Source: an uncultured Lachnospiraceae bacterium
Lineage (GTDB): Bacteria > Bacillota > Clostridia > Lachnospirales > Lachnospiraceae
Direction: 5' to 3'
DNA: 6,929 nucleotides
NCBI GenBank assembly: GCA_902797565.1
Contig: CADBTO010000057.1
Location: 1 to 6,929, forward strand
Shown here piece after piece: positions 1-5,086 of the stretch. Numbering within the stretch: position 1 is the stretch's first letter; every line of letters begins with the position of its first letter. The translations under genes were made by a program, and so were the position numbers. Below the pieces are notes generated by a model. The model did no database searches and was not told the origin of the DNA. It saw nothing but the letters and a program-made list of their open reading frames with translations.

Positions 1-1
1 T

Positions 2-73
2 GGGAGGCGGGAAGGAAGACAGGAAGGAAGACGTGAAGGAAGGCGTGAAGGAAGGCGGGAAGGAAGACGTGAA
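2..73 (+). repeat. 12-base tandem repeat, six units, coding for (G-R-R/Q-E)6
   Basis: Six in-frame 12-base units run from 2 to 73, with a consensus close to ggaagacgtgaa and only a few substitutions between units. Each codes for GRRE or GRQE. The repeat may continue upstream of the window. Such repeats are typical of the hinge before the tail in Rpn-type proteins and are prone to copy-number change by slippage. Confidence 0.85.
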
Positions 74-178
74 GGTGTGGAACGGGTTGCGAGAAACCTT
101 CTTGGAACGGGAATGCCGCTGGAACAAATCGCGTTAGTGACGGGGCTTGCGGCAGGGGAAATAGAGAAACTGCGGTGA
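2..178 (+). CDS. Rpn family nuclease/transposase-like protein, C-terminal end only (5' end outside window)
   Basis: Frame 2 is open from the first base to TGA at 176-178, giving 58 residues of a C-terminus; no start is visible. It begins with six four-residue units of the type GRRE/GRQE, followed by GVERVARNLLGTGMPLEQIA and a final LVTGLAAGEIEKLR. An EGRR-type charged repeat followed by a 'hydrophobic helix, MPLEQIA, TGL, EIEKL' tail is the usual C-terminus of Rpn (recombination-promoting nuclease) proteins, also annotated as PD-(D/E)XK family transposases, which are abundant in Lachnospiraceae. The nuclease domain itself would lie upstream, so its integrity cannot be judged. The stop is 39 bases before the next gene. 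Family assignment is inference from the tail alone; another protein with the same tail is possible. Confidence 0.72.
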   Translation, partial: GRREGRQEGRREGRREGRREGRREGVERVARNLLGTGMPLEQIALVTGLAAGEIEKLR

Positions 179-217
179 TGGATCGGGGAAGAGGAAAAGG
201 CTGTAAGGGGGTTTTTT

Positions 218-964
218 ATGAGCGTATTGCAGGAAGAGTGGGAGCAGGTCAGAAAAGTCCGTGATATGAAGCCCAAAGAGGCGGTGGAATACATCTGGGA
301 ATATTTCAAATGGCCGATTATTGGCGGGATTGCGGCGGTGATACTACTGATTTATGGCATTCATACACTGCTTGCACCCAAAAAAGAGATGGTATTCGAG
401 GCGTTGGTGCTGAATATCCCGATGGACGGGGAGACGGAAGAGGCGCTGGAAGAGGGATTCGTGTCTTATGCAGGGATTGATCTGGAACAGCAGGAGTATG
501 TCATTGACTGGGGCGTTCCACGGGATGACACGGGGACGATCGCACTTCAGAAGCTGATGGTGGCACTTGCAGCAAAGGATTGCGACCTTGTGGCAGGAGA
601 TATTGCGATTGCAAACTACATGGCAAAGGGCGAGGCCGCGGCAGACCTTTCGGAACTTCTGGGGGAGGATTTCCTGGAGAGCTATGAGGGACGGATCTAT
701 TATATTGATATGGCAAGGATCCGGGCGTTCCAGGAGGCAGTGGCAGCCGGGGAAGACGATACGAAGGAAGGGGATGCGCAGGAGGTCTGGATCTCCAAAG
801 ATTCACAGGGCATGGGAGATCCGCTTGCCGTGGGACTGGATGTGGGAGACGCAGTTTCCGGCAGCGGCGAGGCGATCTGCTGCATTCCTGCAACGGTGAA
901 GCGGCCGGAGATGGCCAGGCAGTTTTTGCGTTATCTGGAAGAGCGCCGGGGGAAGGGGGCGTAA
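218..964 (+). CDS. Single-pass membrane protein with large extracytoplasmic domain, function unknown
   Basis: This 248-residue protein has a short acidic/basic cytoplasmic N-terminus (1-31, containing MKPKEAVEYIWEYFKW), one membrane helix at about 33-53 (PIIGGIAAVILLIYGIHTLL), then a soluble region of about 190 residues. The positive residues before the helix place the N-terminus inside and the rest outside. The outside part has features reminiscent of extracellular solute-binding domains: an alternating strand/helix pattern, DLVAGD at 123-128 followed by ADLSELLGEDFL at 142-153, a DPLAVGLDV stretch at 201-209, and a terminal helix PEMARQFLRYLEE at 230-242. That fold resemblance is inference only. 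Similar N-termini are common in unnamed Lachnospiraceae proteins. An aaggggg ribosome site sits 6 bases before the ATG. The stop TAA overlaps the next ATG by one base (TAATG), so the two genes are probably translationally coupled. Confidence 0.88.
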   Translation: MSVLQEEWEQVRKVRDMKPKEAVEYIWEYFKWPIIGGIAAVILLIYGIHTLLAPKKEMVFEALVLNIPMDGETEEALEEGFVSYAGIDLEQQEYVIDWGVPRDDTGTIALQKLMVALAAKDCDLVAGDIAIANYMAKGEAAADLSELLGEDFLESYEGRIYYIDMARIRAFQEAVAAGEDDTKEGDAQEVWISKDSQGMGDPLAVGLDVGDAVSGSGEAICCIPATVKRPEMARQFLRYLEERRGKGA

Positions 965-1956
965 TGGCGAATATTGTTCCGGAGTTTTATGGGCGGTTTG
1001 CCTGCAAGGCAGGGGCATGCAGGCATTCCTGCTGTAAGGGCTGGGAAATTGATGTGGATGATGAGACGGCGGCATATTACGAACAGCTGGCGCAGGACCA
1101 GGTGCTTGGGCAGGGGATCGGCGCGCAGCTGTCGGAGGCAGTCTATGAAGATGCGGATGGTTTCCATATGGTGCTGCAGGAAGATTGCTGCCCGTTTCTG
1201 GAGAAAACAGGACTTTGCCGGCTGATTTTGGAACTGGGAGAGGATGCGCTCTGTGATATTTGTGCCTTGCACCCAAGATTTTTTCAAGAGATCGGAGAAG
1301 ACCGGCTTTGCGGGCTGGGACTGAGCTGTGAGGCGGTGTGCGCGCTGCTTCTGGAGAAAGAGGAACCGCTGGAATTCCTGGTGGATGATGCAGACGTGAT
1401 TTCCATGCAAGGCCTTTTGGAGCGGTTGGAGCCTTCCGGCTTGGATGGCGTTGGCGTGCCTGCCGGGGCGCTTTGCTTTGTACCGGATCTGGATACAGCA
1501 TATATTTCGTGGATGCTGCAGACATTTCTGGAAACGGAGCCGATTGACCAGCGATGGACAGAGCAGATGCAGGAACTTTGGGAAGGGCGCATGGTGCATC
1601 AGGAACGGGCGCGGGCATATTTCGACGTGTTTTCCGAAAAGCTGTATGACCGGATTTTCTCATATATCCTGTTTCGGCAGCTGGAACGCATAGAAGAAAC
1701 AGATGAGGAAATAGACGAAGATATAGACAAAGATATAGACGAACCGGAAGCTTCAGAGATTTTTCAGATACAGGATATTCTGGAATACGCCCGTTTGTCA
1801 ACGATGTTTGTCTTCTGGACGGATGCGGTTTTTGGGGATTTGCCGGAGCAGCTGCGCCGTTGGTCGGAGCAGATTGAATACAGCACGGATAACGTGGAGC
1901 TGCTGCTTCTGGCGTGCTGCCGGAGACGGGTGGGGTGCGCAGTGCAGGTTGTATGA
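964..1956 (+). CDS. FliB-family protein (flagellin lysine-N-methylase-like, Cys-rich)
   Basis: The 330-residue product carries the cysteine pattern of the FliB family. An N-terminal cluster has C14, C19, C23 and C24 in a CxxxxCxxxCC arrangement followed by GWEIDVD. A second cluster is DCCPFLEKTGLC (74-85) and LCDICALHPRFF (96-107). The third is LGLSCEAVCALLL (118-130), with C122 and C126. These cysteines are expected to hold an iron-sulfur cluster. In Salmonella FliB methylates flagellin lysines; many clostridial relatives have no proven substrate. Residues 246-260 are an acidic, repeat-coded insertion, and 223-240 (SEKLYDRIFSYILFRQLE) matches the C-terminal helical part of the family. It starts on the ATG overlapping the stop of the upstream membrane protein, suggesting the pair works together. 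No flagellar gene is visible, so the methylase role is tentative and no symbol is given. Confidence 0.85.
   Translation: MANIVPEFYGRFACKAGACRHSCCKGWEIDVDDETAAYYEQLAQDQVLGQGIGAQLSEAVYEDADGFHMVLQEDCCPFLEKTGLCRLILELGEDALCDICALHPRFFQEIGEDRLCGLGLSCEAVCALLLEKEEPLEFLVDDADVISMQGLLERLEPSGLDGVGVPAGALCFVPDLDTAYISWMLQTFLETEPIDQRWTEQMQELWEGRMVHQERARAYFDVFSEKLYDRIFSYILFRQLERIEETDEEIDEDIDKDIDEPEASEIFQIQDILEYARLSTMFVFWTDAVFGDLPEQLRRWSEQIEYSTDNVELLLLACCRRRVGCAVQVV
1711..1746 (+). repeat. 12-base tandem repeat inside the FliB-family gene
   Basis: Three in-frame 12-base units (1711-1722, 1723-1734, 1735-1746) start with atagac and code for IDED, IDKD and IDEP. They form an acidic low-complexity segment between two predicted helical parts. 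The short AT-rich unit contrasts with the GC-rich gene around it, which suggests local expansion by slippage. Confidence 0.75.
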
Positions 1957-1991
1957 TGCGCGATACCATAGGAAATCGACGGGCGCGCGGC

Positions 1992-2016
1992 GCAGGGTGA
2001 GGGATGCACCCTGCAT
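1992..2016 (+). other. Intergenic hairpin with an alternative pairing
   Basis: In the 82-base gap before the phosphoesterase gene, gcagggtg (1992-1999) pairs perfectly with caccctgc (2007-2014) around a 7-base loop. A shorter alternative pairs atgca (2004-2008) with tgcat (2012-2016), so the two cannot form together. No T-run follows, so it is not a standard intrinsic terminator. It lies just before the ribosome site at 2025-2030. The role is unknown; it could protect an RNA end or tune translation. Confidence 0.45.
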
Positions 2017-2024
2017 AGGGAATC

Positions 2025-2030
2025 AGGGAG
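2025..2030 (+). promoter_or_regulatory. Ribosome binding site fixing the phosphoesterase start
   Basis: The motif agggag lies 8 bases before the ATG at 2039. The same frame stays open upstream to 1808 inside the FliB-family gene, but that extension has no family-like content; this site and the immediate GDLHLH motif mark 2039 as the start. Confidence 0.8.
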
Positions 2031-2038
2031 ATAGAACA

Positions 2039-2785
2039 ATGGCTTTATATGCGATCGGGGATTTGCATCTGCATTTCCAGTCAGAACTGAAGGCGCGTTC
2101 CCAGATTAAGGGGCGTGTCTGGAAGAACCATGAGGAGAAGTTCCGAAAAAACTGCGCGAAGATGATCCGGCCGGAGGATACGCTGGTTCTGGTTGGGGAC
2201 CATAGCTGGGGCCGGAAGATGGCAGAGTGCGAAGAAGATCTGCAATATATCTGCGATCTGCCGGGGCGGAAGATCCTGACGCGGGGAAACCATGATATGT
2301 TCTGGGACGCGAAAAAAACAAATGCGCTGGCGCAGCGTTTTGCAGGGAAGCTGGAATTTCTGCAGGGGAACTTTTTTTCTTATCAGGACTACGCATTGGT
2401 GGGCACGAAGGGATTCACGTTTGAAGGGCCGTTTTACCTGAACCAGTGGGGCCAGGTGATGGGCTGGGATGAGGAGAAAGAGGTGCAGGCAAAAAAGATT
2501 GTCCGGCGGGAGCTGGCGCGGCTTTCGGCATCGTTTGAGGCAGCAAGGGAAGCGGGATACCGGAAATATATTATGTTTTTGCATTATCCCCCGACGAATA
2601 TTCTGGAGGAGCACAGTGCCTTTACAGATATGGCGGAAGCCTACGGGGCGCAGCAGGTGGTCTATGCGCATTGTCACGGCGATTCGCGGTTTTATGACAG
2701 CATCCATGGGGATTACCATGGGATCCAGTACAGCCTGGTATCCGGGGATTTTCTGAAATGGAAGCCGCGCCGGATTCTGGATTAG
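2039..2785 (+). CDS. Calcineurin-like metallophosphoesterase (COG1768-type predicted phosphohydrolase)
   Basis: The 248-residue protein has the ordered metal-binding motifs of the calcineurin-like phosphoesterase superfamily: GDLHLH at 7-12 (D8, H10), GDHSWG at 53-58 (D54), GNHD at 83-86 (N84, H85), LHYPP at 181-185 (H182) and AHCHG at 210-214 (H211, H213). These would bind a two-metal centre for phosphoester hydrolysis. The SWG after the second motif and the HYPP motif suit the small cytosolic COG1768-type group, whose substrate is not established. No signal peptide or membrane segment is seen, so it is probably cytoplasmic. Compared with the more familiar GDISW and GHxH forms, it has His after GD and Ala before the last HxH; neither removes an expected metal ligand. 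The nuclease gene starts 28 bases after the stop, so the two may share a transcript. Confidence 0.9.
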   Translation: MALYAIGDLHLHFQSELKARSQIKGRVWKNHEEKFRKNCAKMIRPEDTLVLVGDHSWGRKMAECEEDLQYICDLPGRKILTRGNHDMFWDAKKTNALAQRFAGKLEFLQGNFFSYQDYALVGTKGFTFEGPFYLNQWGQVMGWDEEKEVQAKKIVRRELARLSASFEAAREAGYRKYIMFLHYPPTNILEEHSAFTDMAEAYGAQQVVYAHCHGDSRFYDSIHGDYHGIQYSLVSGDFLKWKPRRILD

Positions 2786-2797
2786 TTTTTTGAAAGG

Positions 2798-2804
2798 GGT
2801 GGGG
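2798..2804 (+). promoter_or_regulatory. Ribosome binding site deciding the nuclease start
   Basis: The G-rich sequence aaggggtgggg spans 2794-2804. Its ggtgggg part lies 9 bases before ATG 2814. A TTG at 2790 lies upstream of this site and so is unlikely; a TTG at 2808 remains possible and would add only two residues. Confidence 0.65.
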
Positions 2805-2813
2805 CGTTTGAAA

Positions 2814-3812
2814 ATGAAGAAACGGGTATTTGCATGGATGGCGAGGGCATGCATGCTCTGCGCATTGGCACTGCCGCTTTGCGCCTGCAGCACGGAAGAG
2901 ATTGAGACAGCGGCGGGCGTGGCTTCGATGCTTCTGGACGAGGGGACTACCAGTGCGCTGGAAGACGGCGCGGATGGGCCGACCGTGGTTTTTAAGAGCG
3001 GAAAGCTTGGAGGTACGGACAAGGGCGGCAAGACGGGCGGGACAGACGAGTACGGTGTGCAGGCAGTGAAGGTTGGGAAGAGCAGCAAGAACAGCAAGGC
3101 TTCGTCAGAGAAGGCGGAAGAGGAAAAGGGTGTGGATCTGGATTCCATCCCGAAGTGGAAAGGGATGCCCTATACAGCGTTGTACAAGAACAAGGCAAAG
3201 TTTTCAAAGAGCCAGAAATCAAAGAAGGAGAGCTTTGTGAAATATTCGCGGCTGGACAAGCTGGGACGTGCCAGGGTGGCGCTTGGCTGCCTTTCCAAAG
3301 ACACGATCAATTATGGAAAACGGGTGGACATCGGGCATATCCGGCCGAGCGGCTGGCAGACCGTGAAATTTTCCGATATCGTGGACGGGAATTATGTCTA
3401 CAACCGGAGTCATCTTTTGATGCAGAAAGCGGCTGCGGGGGCGGATATGGAAACCTGCAACAGTGAGCAGAATCTGGTGACGGGCACGCGCTATATGAAC
3501 GTGGACGGGATGCTGCCGTTTGAAAACCAGGTGCTGGATTATATTTTTGATACGGGAAACCATGTGCTGTATCGTGTGGCACCGGTCTATCGGGGGGATA
3601 ATCTGGTTCCGAGCGGCGTGCATATGGAAGCATATTCCGTGGAAGACAAGGGCAAGGGATTGAATTTCAATGTGTATTGCTATAATATGCAGCCAGGGCT
3701 GTCGATTGATTACAAGACCGGCAGCGTCCAGAAAAAATCAGATCCTGCGAAGGATATTGTGCTTGCTTTGAAACATGGTGCAACAACTGTGTCAGAAAGT
3801 TTTGGAGATTAG
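2814..3812 (+). CDS. Surface lipoprotein with DNA/RNA non-specific endonuclease domain
   Basis: The 332-residue product starts MKKR, followed by a hydrophobic stretch and a lipobox LCA-C ending at C25, so it is probably a lipid-anchored exported protein. Residues about 60-110 are a Lys/Ser/Gly-rich linker. From about 115 to 304 it matches the beta-beta-alpha metal nuclease family (Endonuclea_NS_2 type): YSRLDKLGRARVA at 144-156, the substrate-side IGHIRPSGWQTVKF at 173-186, the catalytic YNRSHL at 196-201 with H200 as likely general base, EQNLVTGTRYMN at 218-229 with N220 as likely metal ligand, and PFENQV at 235-240. The Serratia nuclease equivalent of NRSH is DRGH. It would degrade DNA and RNA outside the cell, for nutrition or DNA processing. 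No dedicated inhibitor gene is adjacent, which fits export. Function at family level is firm; the biological role is inference. Confidence 0.92.
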   Translation: MKKRVFAWMARACMLCALALPLCACSTEEIETAAGVASMLLDEGTTSALEDGADGPTVVFKSGKLGGTDKGGKTGGTDEYGVQAVKVGKSSKNSKASSEKAEEEKGVDLDSIPKWKGMPYTALYKNKAKFSKSQKSKKESFVKYSRLDKLGRARVALGCLSKDTINYGKRVDIGHIRPSGWQTVKFSDIVDGNYVYNRSHLLMQKAAAGADMETCNSEQNLVTGTRYMNVDGMLPFENQVLDYIFDTGNHVLYRVAPVYRGDNLVPSGVHMEAYSVEDKGKGLNFNVYCYNMQPGLSIDYKTGSVQKKSDPAKDIVLALKHGATTVSESFGD

Positions 3813-3825
3813 GGCAGGTTTTCGC

Positions 3826-3854
3826 TTTACTTTTGAAGCGGGGTCTGCTATGAT
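3826..3854 (+). promoter_or_regulatory. Sigma-A-type promoter, probably for the pan operon
   Basis: TTTACT (3826-3831) and TATGAT (3849-3854) are separated by exactly 17 bases. The -10 matches TATAAT at five of six positions and the -35 matches TTGACA at four of six. RNA start is expected about 3861, leaving a leader of about 200 bases before the ATG at 4061. A purely sequence-based call. Confidence 0.5.
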
Positions 3855-3924
3855 GGGTACTGGGTCTTCATCGACCCCAAAAACGGATGGTATTCTTTGA
3901 AGCCTGTGAAAAGACGGGCAGCGA

Positions 3925-3970
3925 GAAACTGTACCGATGAACAAAATAAAAAAACTGGTAAGGCAGTTTC
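3925..3970 (+). promoter_or_regulatory. Competing inverted repeats in the pan leader
   Basis: The segment cagtttc (3964-3970) can pair with gaaactg at 3925-3931 (7 bases, 32-base loop) or its first six bases can pair with aaactg at 3952-3957 (6-base loop). Both cannot form at once, the arrangement seen in attenuators and riboswitch-like leaders. The stems are short and AT-rich and no T-run follows on the + strand, so a regulatory role is only a possibility. Confidence 0.3.
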
Positions 3971-3982
3971 CTTCATGTAAAT

Positions 3983-4006
3983 ATGCAAGTATGCAGGCAT
4001 GCAGGC
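3983..4006 (+). repeat. 8-base direct repeat, three units
   Basis: Three adjacent units begin with atgca: atgcaagt (3983-3990) and two identical atgcaggc (3991-3998, 3999-4006). They lie 55 bases before the start of the DUF2520 gene. They could be a slippage product or a tandem protein-binding site; nothing further supports either. Confidence 0.5.
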
Positions 4007-4046
4007 ATATCCAGGTGTATCCGGGTTCGGAACACAAGGCGGGTGG

Positions 4047-4054
4047 AAGGGGGA
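4047..4054 (+). promoter_or_regulatory. Ribosome binding site fixing the PanG-like start
   Basis: The motif aaggggga lies 6 bases before ATG 4061. An in-frame ATG at 3983 would add 26 residues rich in Arg and Cys that do not fit a Rossmann N-terminus and has no ribosome site, so 4061 is preferred. Confidence 0.8.
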
Positions 4055-4060
4055 CTGTGT

Positions 4061-5068
4061 ATGGAAATTGGAAAGAACCGGATCGGCTTCATTGGGGCCG
4101 GGAAGGTGGGCCGGGCACTGGGAATCTTTTTCAGGCAGAAGGGGGTTCCTGTGTCCGGATATTTTAGCCGGAGTGCGTCGTCAGCGCGGGAAGCGGTGAC
4201 GATGTCCGGCGGGGACTTCTTTGAAACGCCGGGCGGGCTTGTGGAGGCGTCTGAAACCGTTTTCCTGACGGTGCCGGACGACCAGATCCAGGCTGTCTGG
4301 GAGCAGATTCGGAAAGAAGTGCCGGAAACGGATTTGAACGGAAAGGTTTTCTGCCATACCAGTGGCTGCTTTTCATCGGAATGTTTTTCTCATATCAGAC
4401 AAACTGGGGCATATGGCCTTAGTATCCATCCGCTGCTTGCGGTTTCAGACCCGGAGCGTTCTGCCGGGGAGATTCAGGAGGCGTTATTTACAATCGAAGG
4501 AAGCAGGGAGGCACTGCCTGCGATGCGGGTTTTTCTGGAAGGGCTGGGCCTTCGCGTGGTGGAGATCGCTCCGGAAGACAAAGCGAAGTACCATGCGGCG
4601 GCGGTGCTTGCATCCAACTGTGTCCTGGCGCTTTTGGACGCGGCAGAGGGCCAGCTCTGCGGCATTGGATTTTCTGTGGAACAGGCGCGGGAAGCGCTTG
4701 GGCCTTTGATGACGAAAAATCTGGAGGCCGGACTGCGTGTGGGCGCGAAAGACGCCCTGACCGGGCCGGTGGAGCGGGGCGATCTGGAAACGGTGCAGAC
4801 ACATCTTTCGGTTCTTCCGCCGGATGCGGCGCAGATCTACCGGGCGCTTTCCCGGCAGCTTGTAAAGCTTGCGAAGGAGAAACATCCGGAGCGGGGCGGG
4901 ATGCGGGGATTTGAAGGGCTGGAAGGGTCTGAAGGGTTCGGAGAAACTGAGAGGTTCGGAGGAACCGAAGGGTTTGGATGGGCCGAAGGATCTGGAGCAT
5001 CCAGAGGGCTGGAAGGGATAAACGGGCTGGAAGCAAGCCGCAGTGCCGCAGGGCATGACCACGTATGA
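4061..5068 (+). CDS. panG: DUF2520 Rossmann-fold oxidoreductase, probable PanG-type ketopantoate reductase
   Basis: The 335-residue protein has an N-terminal Rossmann domain with RIGFIGAGKVG at 7-17 (GxGxxG NAD(P)-binding loop), LTVPDDQI at 69-76, HTSG at 99-102 and SIHPL at 121-125. A C-terminal helical DUF2520 domain follows, with KYHAAAVLASN at 176-186 (K176, H178 and N186 likely catalytic or substrate residues) and LTGPVERGD at 233-241. This architecture is that of PanG, the alternative ketopantoate reductase described in Francisella with relatives in Enterococcus faecalis and Clostridioides difficile. PanG would reduce 2-dehydropantoate to pantoate with NADPH. Its place 18 bases before panB, in an operon with panC and panD and no panE, supports that role. 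The conserved part ends near 277; residues 285-326 are a repeat-coded Gly/Glu tail that family members usually lack. Substrate is inferred from homology and context. Confidence 0.85.
   Translation: MEIGKNRIGFIGAGKVGRALGIFFRQKGVPVSGYFSRSASSAREAVTMSGGDFFETPGGLVEASETVFLTVPDDQIQAVWEQIRKEVPETDLNGKVFCHTSGCFSSECFSHIRQTGAYGLSIHPLLAVSDPERSAGEIQEALFTIEGSREALPAMRVFLEGLGLRVVEIAPEDKAKYHAAAVLASNCVLALLDAAEGQLCGIGFSVEQAREALGPLMTKNLEAGLRVGAKDALTGPVERGDLETVQTHLSVLPPDAAQIYRALSRQLVKLAKEKHPERGGMRGFEGLEGSEGFGETERFGGTEGFGWAEGSGASRGLEGINGLEASRSAAGHDHV
4913..5038 (+). repeat. 18-base tandem repeat, seven units, coding the PanG tail
   Basis: Exactly seven 18-base units in frame code for the hexapeptides EGLEGS, EGFGET, ERFGGT, EGFGWA, EGSGAS, RGLEGI and NGLEAS. 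Each unit is itself two degenerate 9-base halves, roughly gaagggttc and ggagnnncc. The units have diverged but kept frame and Gly/Glu/aromatic pattern. The tail lies after the conserved DUF2520 domain. Confidence 0.85.
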
Positions 5069-5086
5069 TAGAGGAGTTCAAAAAAG

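Larger units (their letters stand above)
3813..4060 (+). other. Intergenic region: probable promoter and leader of the pantothenate operon
   Basis: This 248-base stretch is more AT-rich than its neighbours. It holds a promoter-like pair (3826-3854), a short hairpin near the presumed RNA start (gggtc 3862-3866 with gaccc 3873-3877), two competing inverted repeats (3925-3970), a triple 8-base repeat (3983-4006) and the ribosome site of the next gene. No T-rich intrinsic terminator is visible for the upstream nuclease gene. Frame 3837-3980 is open for 47 codons without an ATG, GTG or TTG start near its beginning; I do not call it a gene. I do not recognise a known riboswitch class. Confidence 0.5.

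Noticed and set aside
803..1969. Long minus-strand open frame (388 codons) opposite the membrane protein and FliB-family genes
   Set aside because: Rich in Pro, His, Arg and Ser with no domain pattern; it is an antisense shadow of GC-rich codons in two well-supported + strand genes.
1808..2038. Upstream extension of the phosphoesterase reading frame
   Set aside because: It overlaps the FliB-family gene in another frame and lacks family content; the ribosome site at 2025-2030 and the GDLHLH motif fix the start at 2039.
2081..3148. Minus-strand open frame (355 codons) across the phosphoesterase and nuclease genes
   Set aside because: It crosses two genes with clear motifs on the + strand and shows no recognisable domains or ribosome site.
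3850..3900. Short peptide frame MMGTGSSSTPKTDGIL in the pan leader
   Set aside because: Its ATG overlaps the -10 element and it has no ribosome site, so the expected RNA would not contain the start.
3941..3970. Possible leftward (minus-strand) intrinsic terminator: 6-base stem followed by T-rich sequence
   Set aside because: The stem is short and AT-rich and no minus-strand gene is present for it to end.
4484..5081. Two overlapping minus-strand open frames opposite panG
   Set aside because: The Gly/Glu repeat on the + strand reads as Pro/Phe/Ser-rich sequence in antisense; their openness is explained by the repeat and base composition.
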